From positions 558,001-622,000 of the forward strand of contig CAVZCC010000005.1 of the NCBI GenBank assembly GCA_963773765.1: a stretch of DNA of 64,000 bases. The letters run 5' to 3'. Origin of the DNA: CAVZCC01 sp963773765 (GTDB lineage Bacteria > Actinomycetota > Acidimicrobiia > Acidimicrobiales > Microtrichaceae). Below, in pieces: positions 12,921 through 22,129 of the stretch; the first letter of the stretch is position 1; every line of letters starts with the position of its first letter. The position numbers and the translations under genes were made by a program. The notes below the pieces were generated by a model. That model did no database searches, was not told the origin of the DNA, and was given only the letters and a program-made list of their open reading frames with translations.

Positions 12921-14361
12921 GCGCAGCCGCTCCCTCGTCGGCACGGCCGTGGTCGTGGTCGCTCCCGGCGGCCTCGGCGGCCACCGGGATGCTGTCACGC
13001 CGGGTGATGAGGGCCTCGAACTCGCCCCGGAAACGGCGGATGGCGGAGGTGATGGGGGCCACCGACGACGGTCCCAGCGGGCAGATCGTGGTCTGGCGGG
13101 GCGGGAACGGGACCGCCTCCAGTCCCTGCGACGGGTCCGCGGCCACGGGGTACGGCCCGGGGCTGATGTTGTCCGCCACGTCGAGCAGCAGGTCCAGGTC
13201 CGACGGCCGGCCGTGGCCGTCCAGGATGCGCTGGAGGATCTTCTCCTCCCAGGTGGTGCCCTCCCGGCACGGCGTGCACTTGCCGCAGGACTCCCGGGCG
13301 AAGAACCGCACCAGGCGGAGGCAGGCCCGCACCGCGTCGGTGGTGTGGTCCATGACCACCACGGCACCGGAGCCGAGCATGGAGCCGGCGGCGCCGACGG
13401 GGCGGCCCTCCAGCGGCAGGTCGACCTGCTCGGGGAAGAACCACGGCGCGGAGGCGCCGCCGGGGATGAACATCTTGAGCTCGTTGCCGTCGCGGATGCC
13501 GGCGCCGTAGCGCTCGTCCTCGAACAGCTCCCGGAAGGTGGTGGTGCCCTGCGGGACCTCGTACACGCCGGGCCGGTTGACGTGGCCGGACAGGGCGATG
13601 AGCCGCGTGCCCGGCGAGGACTCGGTGCCGACCGATCGGTACTCGTCCACGCCGTGGGTGAAGAGCCACGGCAGGTTGGACAGCGTCTCCACGTTGTTGA
13701 CCACGGTCGGCTGCAGGTACAGGCCCTTGGCCGCGGGGAAGTAGGGCGGCTTGAGGCGGGGCATGCCCCGGTTCCCCTCGAGCGACTCGATGAGGGCCGT
13801 CTCCTCGCCCACGATGTAGGCCCCTGCTCCCCAGTGCAGGACGACGTCGACGCTGAAGTCGGTGCCCAGGATGTTCCGGCCGACCAGGTTGGCGGCGTAG
13901 GCCTCGTTGAGGGCGGCGGCGATGCGCTCCTGGGCGTGGGCCATCTCGCCCCGGACGTACAGGAAGACCTGCGCCGCGCCGATGGCGTAGGCCGCGATCA
14001 GGCAGCCCTCGATGAGCTGGTGCGGATCGCGCTCCATGAGGATGCGGTCCTTGTAGGTGCCGGGCTCGGACTCGTCACCGTTGACCACGATGTAGCGGGG
14101 CCACACACCCGGCGGGCAGAAGCCCCACTTGACGCCGGCCGGGAACCCGGCGCCACCGCGTCCCAGCAGGGTGGCGTCCTTGACCAGGCCGGTCACGTCG
14201 CCGGGGGCCATGTCCAGTGCGGCCCGCAGGCCCTGGTAGCCCTGGTACGAGCCCGAGGCGCGGTAGCCGTCGAGCGTGTGGCCGTCGGCCACGTCGAACC
14301 GGGACGACACGATGGCCGGCACCTCGGCCGGCCCGGCGGGGGTCGTGGTCGCGTCGGTCAT
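12913..14361 (-). CDS. nuoF: NADH-quinone oxidoreductase subunit F
   Basis: 482 residues; binds NADH and FMN. The glycine-rich nucleotide loops are GRGGAGFPAGVKWGF and ESEPGTYKDR; the FMN/quinone-side motif GAGAYIVGEETALIESLEG follows; the N3 [4Fe-4S] ligands are SCGKCTPCREG. The C-terminus carries a short His/Asp-rich tail. The ATG overlaps the nuoE stop as ATGA. Confidence 0.96.
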   Translation of the reverse strand: MTDATTTPAGPAEVPAIVSSRFDVADGHTLDGYRASGSYQGYQGLRAALDMAPGDVTGLVKDATLLGRGGAGFPAGVKWGFCPPGVWPRYIVVNGDESEPGTYKDRILMERDPHQLIEGCLIAAYAIGAAQVFLYVRGEMAHAQERIAAALNEAYAANLVGRNILGTDFSVDVVLHWGAGAYIVGEETALIESLEGNRGMPRLKPPYFPAAKGLYLQPTVVNNVETLSNLPWLFTHGVDEYRSVGTESSPGTRLIALSGHVNRPGVYEVPQGTTTFRELFEDERYGAGIRDGNELKMFIPGGASAPWFFPEQVDLPLEGRPVGAAGSMLGSGAVVVMDHTTDAVRACLRLVRFFARESCGKCTPCREGTTWEEKILQRILDGHGRPSDLDLLLDVADNISPGPYPVAADPSQGLEAVPFPPRQTTICPLGPSSVAPITSAIRRFRGEFEALITRRDSIPVAAEAAGSDHDHGRADEGAAAHV

Positions 14362-14990
14362 GACGCCTCTCCGGAGGCCGCGGCCTGCTCGTGGCGCTGG
14401 ATCCACGGCGGCACACCCTGGTCCTCGGGCGGGGTCACGTTGGCCAGCCGGTCCGGCGGCAGGTCCTGGCGCACCAGGCCGAGGGTGCCGTGGTCCGGGA
14501 CCTCGTCCGCCTTGGCACCGGAGCGGAGGTCCGCGATGAGCTGGTCCAGTTCCTCGGCCGTGACCTGGTGGAAGTACCGGTAGTTGGCCTGCACCGCGGG
14601 TGCCTCCGTGCAGGCCGCGATGCACTCGACGTCCTCCAGGGTGATCATGCCGTCCTCGGTGGTGCCACCGGCCCGGATGCCCAGGGTCTGCTCCGCGTGG
14701 TGCAGCAGTTCCTCGCCTCCCAGGAGCTGGCAGGAGATGTTGGTGCACACGTTCAGGCAGTAGCGGCCCACCGGGTGCAGCTTGAACATCTCGTAGAAGC
14801 TCGCCGTGCCCAGCACCTCGGCCGGTGAGCAGCCGACCAGTTCCGCCACGTGGGCCATGGCGTCCTCGCTCAGCCAGCCGTCCTGCTCCTGGGCCAGGTG
14901 GCACAGGGGGATGGTGGCGGACTTGGGGCGCGGGTAGCGGGCGATGATCCGCTGGGCCAGCGCCTCGTTCTCCGGGGTGAACCGTGCCAC
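14358..14990 (-). CDS. nuoE: NADH-quinone oxidoreductase subunit E
   Basis: 210 residues; thioredoxin-like fold holding the [2Fe-2S] cluster N1a. Cysteine ligands are in NVCTNISCQLLGG and in ECIAACTEAPAVQAN. The N-terminal helical part begins MARFTPENEALAQRIIARYP, with PLCHLAQEQDGWLSEDAM after it, as expected for NuoE. It starts 11 bases after the nuoD stop. Confidence 0.95.
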   Translation of the reverse strand: MARFTPENEALAQRIIARYPRPKSATIPLCHLAQEQDGWLSEDAMAHVAELVGCSPAEVLGTASFYEMFKLHPVGRYCLNVCTNISCQLLGGEELLHHAEQTLGIRAGGTTEDGMITLEDVECIAACTEAPAVQANYRYFHQVTAEELDQLIADLRSGAKADEVPDHGTLGLVRQDLPPDRLANVTPPEDQGVPPWIQRHEQAAASGEAS

Positions 14991-15000
14991 GTCAGGGGCC

Positions 15001-16360
15001 TCAGCGGTCCACGTCGCCCATGATGGGGTCGACGGAGCTCACGATCGCGACGGTGTCGGCGATCAGGGAGTCCTTCATCAGGTGGGGGAGGGTCTGGAGG
15101 TTCACGAAGCTCGGGCCTCGGATGTGCATGCGGACGGGGTTGGGGCTCCCGTCGGAGACCAGGTAGCAGCCCAGCTCCCCCCTCGGGTTCTCGACCGCCA
15201 CGTAGACCTCGCCCTCGGGCACCTTGTAGCCCTCGGTGAAGATCTTGAAGTGGTGGATGAGCGCCTCCATGGACTCGTCGATGCGGGCCCGTGGCGGTGG
15301 GGTGACCTTCTTGTCCTGGATCCGATAGTCGCCGGGGGGCATCTTGTCCATGCATTGGTGGATGATGCGAATCGACTCACGGATCTCCGCCAGCCGGATG
15401 GCGTAGCGGTCGAAGCAGTCGCCGTAGGAACCGACGATCACGTCGAAGTCCACCTGGTCGTAGCGCAGGTACGGCATGTCCCGGCGCAGGTCCCAGGCGT
15501 AGCCGGTGGACCGGAGGATGGGACCGGTGGCGCCCAGCGACAGGGCCTCCTCCGGGGTGATGATCGCCGACGTCCTGGAGCCGCTCCCGCCAGATGGGCT
15601 GGCCGGTCATGAGGATGTCGAACTCCTCCAGCCGGGCCGGCAGCACGTCGAGCACCGCATCCAGGTCCTCACGCCAGCCGTCGGGCAGGTCGGCGGCCAC
15701 CCCGCCGGGACGGATGTAGTTGTGGTTCATCCGCAGCCCGGTGACCACCTCCAGGAACCGGAGGAGCTCCTCCCGTTCCCGCCAGCCGTAGATCATCATG
15801 CCGACGGCACCCAGGTCCATGCCGTTGGTGGCCATGAACAGCATGTGGGAGCTGAGCCGGTTGACCTCGCACATGAGCATGCGGATCCACTGGGCCCGCT
15901 CCGGGACCTCGATGCCGAGCAGTTCCTCGGTGGCCAGCGAGAACACCAGCTCGTTGAACAACGGCGCGGCGTAGTCCATGCGGGTGACGTTGGTGGGGCC
16001 CTGGAGGTACGTGAGCTGCTCGCCGGTCTTCTCCATGCCGGTGTGCAGGTACCCGATGACGGGCTTGGACCGGGTGATGAGCTCGCCGTCGAGCTCCAGG
16101 ACCAGCCGGAGCACCCCGTGGGTGGAGGGGTGCTGCGGGCCCATGTTCATGATCATGCGCTCGCCGATGCCCTCGTCGGTCGGGGGCTGGTAGCCGGAGC
16201 GCTGCTCGGCCTCGGTCTCGGACATGCGCAGCACGGAGTCGTCGCGGGTCAGGCGCTCCCGCGCCGCGTCCAGTGCGTCCAGGTCCAGGGCGACCGGGTC
16301 GGCCGTCGAGGGCGTGGTGGCAGGGTCCGTGTGGTGGGTGCTCGTGTCGGTGGCGCTCAT
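15001..16360 (-). CDS. nuoD: NADH-quinone oxidoreductase subunit D, one apparent frameshift
   Basis: The 49-kDa subunit shaping the quinone pocket. The first part reads from MSATDTSTHHTDP through NMGPQHPSTHGVLRLVLELD and GYLHTGMEKTGE to WRERLQDVG. One extra base near 15562-15572 shifts the frame, after which IITPEEALSLGATGPILRS, RYDQVDFDVIVGSYGDCFDR and the terminal DPIMGDVDR follow. Corrected length is about 452 residues. An N-terminal extension of about 60 residues is Thr/Asp-rich and unlike the core. Confidence 0.93.
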
Positions 16361-16394
16361 GGTGTGTGGTGCTCCGTGACCTGGTCCCGTCCCG

Positions 16395-16943
16395 CTACCG
16401 GGCGGACGGGGCGCCCTTGAACTGCACGGGGATGCGCCCCACCGTGTAGTCCTTGCGCAGCGGGTGGCCCTCCCAGTCGTCGGGAAGGAGGATCCGGGTC
16501 ATGTCCGGGTGCCCGTCGAAGCGGATGCCGAACAGGTCGAAGGTCTCGCGCTCGGCGTTCTGCACGCCGGGATGGACATGGAACAGCGTGGGCAGGACCG
16601 GGTCGTCCTGGGGCACCTGCACCCGGACCCGGATGCGGGTCCGGTCGGTGTGGTTCAGGTGGTTGGTGACCACCTCGAACCGCTCGGGGGCCACCCCCGC
16701 CGGCAGCCCGCGGTCGCCCTGGTACCCCAGGTAGTCCACGCCGCACAGGTCCACGCACATCCAGTAGCCGTCGGCCCGCAACGCGGTCACGACCTCCAGG
16801 TACGTCCCACGATCGGGGTGCAGCACCACCTGCCCCCGCGAGCGGGTGACCGGGGCGCCGTGGAGGGCCTCCACCGGCGCCGGGGCGTCGACGGCGCCGG
16901 TGGCCTCATCCGCCTCCGCCGGGGCGGCGTCATCCGGGGCCAT
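16395..16943 (-). CDS. nuoC: NADH-quinone oxidoreductase subunit C
   Basis: 182 residues; peripheral-arm subunit that packs against NuoD and NuoB. The signature segment is ERETFDLFGIRFDGHPDMTR followed by LLPDDWEGHPLRKDY. The first 30 residues are Ala/Glu/Pro-rich and probably disordered. The ATG overlaps the nuoB stop codon as TGATG. Confidence 0.95.
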   Translation of the reverse strand: MAPDDAAPAEADEATGAVDAPAPVEALHGAPVTRSRGQVVLHPDRGTYLEVVTALRADGYWMCVDLCGVDYLGYQGDRGLPAGVAPERFEVVTNHLNHTDRTRIRVRVQVPQDDPVLPTLFHVHPGVQNAERETFDLFGIRFDGHPDMTRILLPDDWEGHPLRKDYTVGRIPVQFKGAPSAR

Positions 16944-17542
16944 CAGCGGACCCCGAGGTCGAAGGTGCCGCGGACGGCCACCTCGGAGGTCTGCCCGTCG
17001 CGCTGCTCCACCGTGACCTGGGCCCCGCCACCGGTCTGGTCCCGGCGGCGCAGGATCTCACCGGTCTCGATCAGGCCGTGCAGCGTGATGATGGCGTGCA
17101 TCAGGGTCTCCGGACCGGGAGGGCAGCCCGGGGCGTAGACGTCCACCGGCACCACCTGGTCCACACCCTGGACGATGGCGTAGTTGTTGAACATGCCGCC
17201 GCTGGAGGCGCAGACGCCCATGGAGATGACCCACTTGGGCTCCATCATCTGGTCGTAGATCGTGCGCAGGACCGGCGCCATCTTCTGCGACACCCGGCCG
17301 GCCACGATCATCAGGTCGGCCTGGCGGGGGGAGGCCCGGAAGACCTCCATGCCGTAGCGGGCCAGGTCGTAGTGGGCACCGCCCGCGGCCATCATCTCGA
17401 TGGCGCAGCAGGCCAGGCCGAACGTGGCGGGCCAGCAGCTGCTCTTGCGGGACCAGCGGACGAGGTCCTCCAGCTTCCCGGTCAGGAAGTTGTGCTCCAG
17501 TCCGGCGAACCCGTCGTCACGGACGTTCTCGACCAGGCCCAT
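16943..17542 (-). CDS. nuoB: NADH-quinone oxidoreductase subunit B
   Basis: 199 residues; holds cluster N2, the last [4Fe-4S] centre before quinone. Ligands are visible as the adjacent cysteines in GLACCAIEMMAAGG, in VISMGVCASSGGMFNNY and in VYAPGCPPGPE. The ATG overlaps the nuoA stop codon. The C-terminal 30 residues are variable. Confidence 0.97.
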   Translation of the reverse strand: MGLVENVRDDGFAGLEHNFLTGKLEDLVRWSRKSSCWPATFGLACCAIEMMAAGGAHYDLARYGMEVFRASPRQADLMIVAGRVSQKMAPVLRTIYDQMMEPKWVISMGVCASSGGMFNNYAIVQGVDQVVPVDVYAPGCPPGPETLMHAIITLHGLIETGEILRRRDQTGGGAQVTVEQRDGQTSEVAVRGTFDLGVR

Positions 17543-18012
17543 CAGGCACGGTCCCCCGCCAGCACGGGCTCACGGCCCTCGGTGCCGACCCGGCGGATGG
17601 TGGAGGCGGACGTGCGCTCCGGACCGCTGATGGCACGGGAGCGGACCAGGTGCTTGGGCGGGCCCCAGTCCAGGGCACCGTTGCTGATCAGGTACACGAA
17701 GGACTCGAACACCGCCGCGGTGAAGATGGCGATGGCGGCCAGCCCGTAGCCACCCAGCTCCGAGTACACCATGGTGAACGGGTAGAAGAAGATGATCTCG
17801 ATGTCGAAGACGATGAAGATCATGGCGATCAGGTAGAAGCGGACGGGGAACCGCTCCGGAGGGTCCGTCTGGTCCACGATGCCGCACTCGTAGGGCGCCA
17901 CCTTGGCCGCGGTGGGCCGGGGCGGGTTGAGCAGCCGGGAGGCCACGAAGCTGATGGCCGCGAACAGTCCGGCCAGCACCAGGAGCGCCAGGATGGGCAG
18001 GTACTGGCCCAC
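17542..18012 (-). CDS. nuoA: NADH-quinone oxidoreductase subunit A
   Basis: 156 residues with three transmembrane helices. The conserved loop YECGIVDQTDPPERFPVRFY and the helix FIVFDIEIIFFYPF are diagnostic. A basic extension of about 30 residues follows the last helix. Only three bases separate its start from the stop of the upstream membrane protein gene, so nuo expression appears to continue from the bc-complex genes and not from a promoter of its own. Confidence 0.96.
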   Translation of the reverse strand: MGQYLPILALLVLAGLFAAISFVASRLLNPPRPTAAKVAPYECGIVDQTDPPERFPVRFYLIAMIFIVFDIEIIFFYPFTMVYSELGGYGLAAIAIFTAAVFESFVYLISNGALDWGPPKHLVRSRAISGPERTSASTIRRVGTEGREPVLAGDRA

Positions 18013-18015
18013 GGC

Positions 18016-19017
18016 TCAGCCGACCTTGGCCGGGATGGCGGCGGCGTTCGGGTCCCAGTCGGCGCGCACCTGCATGGCCCGCTTGTCCCGGTTGTGCAGC
18101 ATCCAGGCCAGCACGGCGAAGATGATGCCGTTGAAGATGGTGAACAGGAACGGCACGAGCCGCTTGTTGCCCAGGTTCCGTGTGAGCACCACCGTGATGG
18201 TCTCCGCGTTCTCGTCCACCTGGGGCGGGGGCGGGGCCTCTCCCGGCGCCACGATCTGCTCGGTGTTCTTCTGGACCGTCACCGCCGCGTACAGCGTCGG
18301 GTTCTTGGGCTGGAAGATCGTCTTGACCCGGCGCCACGCCTGGTCCACCAGTCCCCGCTCCCCCTTGACGGTCTCGGGTTCCGCTCCGTCCTTGCCGCCG
18401 AAGAAGAACACGTCCTTGACGGTGTAGTTGGCGCTGGTGGTGTTCTCGCCGAACACGGCCTGGCCGATGAGGGTGGCGTCGGCCGCGGCCGCGGCGTCAC
18501 CACGACGGGAGTCGGACTCCGGCAGGATGCGCCACCCCCCCAACTGGTCGTTGAGCTCCGTGGTGAGGTTGGGGGCCACCGTGACGACCTCGGTCAGGGT
18601 GGACGGCGTGAAGCCCTCGCCCTCGGTCTCGGCGATCTTCTGGGCCAGGTCGGGGTTGTTGTCCAGGTAGTCCGCCAGGAACTGCTCGGGATCGGGCAGG
18701 TCCTCCGACGGTGGCAGCTTGTTGACCACCTCGGTGAGCGCCGGATCGCCCCGGCTGTAGTTGATCTCGGTCTCGATCCAGGACGGGTCCTTGCCCTTGA
18801 GGCCGATGCCGTAGATCCACCAGACGGCACCCATGGACGCCATCCAGCCGAACAGGGCGGCCATGGCGATGAGGAAGCCGTTGCGGACGCCGGTGTTGGT
18901 GGCCAGCAGCAGGTACACCGACCCGATCAGCACGATGACGCCCGTCATGACGACGAGCACACCGCGGATGTTGGGGTCGAACTGGATGGCAGCGAGGAAG
19001 GTCGTCATCACGGTCAC
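18016..19017 (-). CDS. Membrane protein of unknown function between bc-complex and nuo genes
   Basis: 333 residues that I do not assign to a named family. Three hydrophobic helices occupy about residues 17-75 (NIRGVLVVMTGVIVLIGSVY, then GFLIAMAALFGWMASMGAVW). A hydrophilic domain of about 200 residues follows, and a last helix VPFLFTIFNGIIFAVLAWML sits near the C-terminus. No cysteine haem or iron-sulfur motif is present. It overlaps the cytochrome c gene upstream by four bases and abuts nuoA, so it is cotranscribed with both. It may be an accessory or assembly subunit; that is inference from position only. Confidence 0.75.
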   Translation of the reverse strand: MTVMTTFLAAIQFDPNIRGVLVVMTGVIVLIGSVYLLLATNTGVRNGFLIAMAALFGWMASMGAVWWIYGIGLKGKDPSWIETEINYSRGDPALTEVVNKLPPSEDLPDPEQFLADYLDNNPDLAQKIAETEGEGFTPSTLTEVVTVAPNLTTELNDQLGGWRILPESDSRRGDAAAAADATLIGQAVFGENTTSANYTVKDVFFFGGKDGAEPETVKGERGLVDQAWRRVKTIFQPKNPTLYAAVTVQKNTEQIVAPGEAPPPPQVDENAETITVVLTRNLGNKRLVPFLFTIFNGIIFAVLAWMLHNRDKRAMQVRADWDPNAAAIPAKVG

Positions 19018-20246
19018 TTGGTCTCGTCAGGCTTCTGGACACCGGCGAAGGTGGGTGACTGGGACGTTCCGGCCAGCGGGGTCTTCACCGTGGAGTCGTT
19101 GGACAGGTTCCGTTCGTAGGTGATGATCGCCCACACCTGCTCGGGGGCGAGCATGCCCTCGGCACCCAGGTCGGGGACACCCTCCTCGGCCTTGCCGGTG
19201 TTGCGGTTCACGCCGAACCCGGGCATCTGCGGGTTGCCCTGCTTGCGGGAGAAGTAGAGCTTGCCCTCGTCCATGCCGTTCCAGACCAGGTTGAAGTGCT
19301 GCTGCTCGGTGGACTGGTTCTCCACGCCGATCAGGCTGGGCCCGAAGGCGCCGTACTGCAGGCGCTGGAACGGCTCCCAGGCCTTGCCGTAGTTGGCACC
19401 CTCCACGTGGCAGCGGGCGCACGAGTAGGAGCCGGCGGCGAGCTCCTGGTTGTTGAACAGGATCTCGCCCAGCTTCAGCTCGTCGGCCCGGGACAGGCGG
19501 TTGGCGTTGACCGCCTCCACGTCGCCGTTGGGGACCACGTCCGCGTTGGACGTGCGCACCTCCAGCATGCGGTCGGCCAGGCCGGGGTCGATGCCCCGCA
19601 CGAAGTCGTCCACCTGGGTCCGCATCTCCTCCGGCTTGAGCTGGACCGACCACAGGTAGGCGATGAGCTCGTCGATCTGCTGGGTGGTGAGCGGACCACC
19701 ACCGGGTGCACCCCAGGCCGCCATGGGCGTGCCGGGGCGGCCGTAGTTGAGGACGTAGCGGACCTGGTCCTCGTTGTAGCGGTACAGGACGTTGTTGAGC
19801 GCCGGGGCGATCCAGTTGACCTGGGCCACGAACTGGCCGGCCTGGTCGTTGATCACGAAGTTGGCCACGCCACCCACGCCGGCACCGCCGTGGCAGTTCA
19901 CGCACTGGGCGCCCACCTCGTAGAGGTTCAGGCCCCGCTCGACGAAGATCTCGTCGAAGTTCTCCACCGCGCCCTCCTGGCGGCCGGGCTCGGCCAGCCA
20001 GTACAGCGGCAGGGCCACGGCGATCACGGCCAGGAGGCCGAGGGCGGAGAAGAGGGCCAGGTTGAGCTTCTTGCCCTCCAGCTCCTCGTCGGAGTAGTAG
20101 GGCTTGCGGTTGGCGGCGAGCTCGATCTCCGAGCCCGCCTCCTTGCGGCCGGCGATCAGGTTGGAGACGAGCCAGACCACGAAACCGATCGCCACCACGG
20201 CGAGGATGACGAAGCCGATGGCCCGTTGTGTCGTTGCGACGATCAT
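19014..20246 (-). CDS. Membrane-bound di-haem cytochrome c of the menaquinol-cytochrome c reductase
   Basis: 410 residues. Two transmembrane helices at about 8-32 and 62-84 are followed by two cytochrome c domains with haem-binding sites CVNCH (115-119) and CARCH (276-280). Candidate axial methionines lie in PGTPMAAWG and in NPQMPGFGV. Actinobacterial bc complexes carry a di-haem QcrC as their own electron exit; this protein plausibly fills that role, although it has two helices at the N-terminus where classical QcrC has one at the C-terminus. It overlaps the next gene by four bases. Confidence 0.85.
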   Translation of the reverse strand: MIVATTQRAIGFVILAVVAIGFVVWLVSNLIAGRKEAGSEIELAANRKPYYSDEELEGKKLNLALFSALGLLAVIAVALPLYWLAEPGRQEGAVENFDEIFVERGLNLYEVGAQCVNCHGGAGVGGVANFVINDQAGQFVAQVNWIAPALNNVLYRYNEDQVRYVLNYGRPGTPMAAWGAPGGGPLTTQQIDELIAYLWSVQLKPEEMRTQVDDFVRGIDPGLADRMLEVRTSNADVVPNGDVEAVNANRLSRADELKLGEILFNNQELAAGSYSCARCHVEGANYGKAWEPFQRLQYGAFGPSLIGVENQSTEQQHFNLVWNGMDEGKLYFSRKQGNPQMPGFGVNRNTGKAEEGVPDLGAEGMLAPEQVWAIITYERNLSNDSTVKTPLAGTSQSPTFAGVQKPDETK

Positions 20247-20346
20247 CTGGTTCTCGTGTGTCTCCCCGTGAGCGGTGTGGCCCGCTCACCTATCCCGTTT
20301 GTCTGGTCCCGTGTTGCGCTGTCGGTACTGCTGCTCCGCGGCCCGG

Positions 20347-21231
20347 TCAGCCGCCGCTGTGCCCGCCGGTGGCCGCACCGATGCAGTGCGGGCCCTCCGC
20401 CTCCTGGCCGGTGGTGTTGGTGCCGATGGGCGGGCCCTGGATGACCGCACCCGTGTTGACCACGAGGGTGCCGCCGGTGACCTCGGTGGCGAACCGGTCC
20501 ATGCCCCGGGGGGCCGGGCCGCCCTTCTTCTCGCCCGCCTGGTTGTACTGCGAGCCGTGGCAGGGGCACTCGAACCACTGCGAGCTCTTGCAGTCCGGAA
20601 CACGGCAGCCGAGGTGCGGGCACTTCTGGTACACGACCGAGAGCCCGGCCTTCATGGCGTTCAGGACCGGTGCGGGGTACACCTGCTCCGCCTTGGGCAG
20701 CGCGGTGGAGGGGTACTCCGTGATCCACATGCGGCCCTCCGGCTTGTAGAGGAAGCCGTTGGCCTTCTGCACCTCGGCCTTGAGGTCCGACACCTTGCCG
20801 ATCCGGATCTTGGAGCCGAACCCGCCGGAGCTGGACGGCCACAGGAAGCCCACGATGGCCACGCCGAAGGCGGTGAGGCCCAGGCCGAACAGGGCGATGA
20901 CGCCCCGGTTGAGGAACTGGCGACGCGTGACGTCGTAGGTCTCCGGGTCCGGGGGCACGAACGCCACCGGGGCGGCGGGCGCCTCCACGGTGGCCACGCC
21001 GGCACCGCTGCGGGCAAGGGCGGCGGACCGCTCGATCTCCTTGCCGCTGGCAGGGACCACGGCGTCGTCCACCGCCACGTCCTTGCGTGCCTTCTTGTCC
21101 CGGGAGACCGTCTCCCGCGACAGGGTGCCGACCGCCGAACCTGCGTCACGCCGGCGGACCGCACCCAGGAGGGCGACCGCGGCCAGCACGCAGATGGCGA
21201 GGACGGCGATGACGATGAAGAACCCGCTCAT
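20347..21231 (-). CDS. qcrA: Rieske iron-sulfur subunit of the menaquinol-cytochrome c reductase
   Basis: 294 residues. Ligands of the high-potential [2Fe-2S] centre are CPHLGC (204-209) and CPCHGS (222-227). Two hydrophobic helices (1-24 and 109-131) flank a charged linker; the second follows VTRRQFLNRG, resembling a twin-Arg-style membrane insertion segment. It lies between cytochrome b and cytochrome c genes of the same complex. A 100-base gap separates it from the downstream cytochrome c gene, the widest in this part of the operon; I see no clear signal there. Confidence 0.93.
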   Translation of the reverse strand: MSGFFIVIAVLAICVLAAVALLGAVRRRDAGSAVGTLSRETVSRDKKARKDVAVDDAVVPASGKEIERSAALARSGAGVATVEAPAAPVAFVPPDPETYDVTRRQFLNRGVIALFGLGLTAFGVAIVGFLWPSSSGGFGSKIRIGKVSDLKAEVQKANGFLYKPEGRMWITEYPSTALPKAEQVYPAPVLNAMKAGLSVVYQKCPHLGCRVPDCKSSQWFECPCHGSQYNQAGEKKGGPAPRGMDRFATEVTGGTLVVNTGAVIQGPPIGTNTTGQEAEGPHCIGAATGGHSGG

Positions 21232-21243
21232 TGCTCGTTCACC

Positions 21244-22049
21244 TCACAGCTCGAAGAAGAGTCCGTCGATCCACGGCAGCGTGAAGTTGAAGCCGGGGCC
21301 ACGGAAGAAGGAACCGATGATCACCAGGACCGCCCAGAACATCAGGAAGACGGTCATCAGCGAGATTGCGAACTTGCGATCCTCTGGCTTGTTCGACGGG
21401 TTCTTGTCGATGTAGGGCGAGAGGATGAGGATGAAGATGCCCATGCCGGGGATGGTCACACCGGCGACCATCGGGTGGAACATGGTGAGGAGCTCCTGAA
21501 GGCCCAGGAAGTACCACGGGGCCTTGGAGGGGTTGGGGGTCTGGTTGAAGTTGGCCAGCTCCAGCAGGGGGGCGTTCACCAACCAGGAGAAGATCAGCAC
21601 GAAGGCGGTGCAGGCCAGGGCGGCCACGAACTCGACCACCAGCAGGTGGGGCCAGACGTGGACCTTGTCCTGGGGCTTGGCCTTGACGTCCTGGATGGAG
21701 CCGGACTTGACCACCGTGAGCAGCCGCTGGGTGTGTCCGCCCGGACCGGCCGCCAGCGGCGGGCCGCCGCGGTGGCCACGGTGCCACCGGCGGCCGCGAC
21801 GGGCGCCACCGCCGTGGCGACGCCACCACCCTCTGACGGCGCGTCCTCCGCGGCCCCACCGGCCTTCTTGGCCTTGGCCGCCTTGGACCGCTCCAGCAGG
21901 TGGGCCGGGATGCGGCTGTCGGACTCGGCGGCGGGCGCGTCGCCGGCACCGGCGTCCGCGGCCGGGGCCGCTTCCTCCGCGGGCTTGGACGCCGCCTTCT
22001 CCTTGGCCGCCTGGGCCCGCTTGAGCAGGTGTTCCGGTACCTCGGTCAT
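21244..22049 (-). CDS. Cytochrome b C-terminal (subunit IV-like) protein with long N-terminal extension, frameshifted
   Basis: The C-terminal 180 residues contain three helices and the segment KAPWYFLGLQELLTMFHP, equivalent to the PEWY-containing quinol-oxidation loop of b6f subunit IV, here in the form APWY. The N-terminal part, in another frame, begins MTEVPEHLLKRAQAAKEKAA and is low-complexity Ala/Glu/Lys. The frames join near 21765-21775, where one base seems to be missing. Start ATG overlaps the stop of the small upstream ORF as ATGA. The helix-rich part begins near GHTQRLLTVVKSGSIQDVKA. Confidence 0.85.
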
Positions 22050-22129
22050 GCGCTCTCACCCCGATGCGACGGTGTGGTGTTCATGGGCGTGCTCACTTCG
22101 ATGTTGCTCACTTCGACGGGCTTGCTCAC
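22046..22129 (-). CDS. 27-residue linker ORF between the two cytochrome b genes
   Basis: GTG at 22129 overlaps the qcrB stop (GTGA), and the TGA at 22046 overlaps the ATG of the subunit-IV gene (ATGA), so this frame bridges the gap exactly. The peptide begins VSKPVEVSNIEVSTPMNTTP and has an internal repeat, VEVS and IEVS, matched in DNA by a repeated TTGCTCACTTCGA-like element. It has no membrane segment. It may be a true micro-protein, or simply a translational bridge that keeps ribosomes on the message. No homologue comes to mind. Confidence 0.4.
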   Translation of the reverse strand: MSKPVEVSNIEVSTPMNTTPSHRGESA

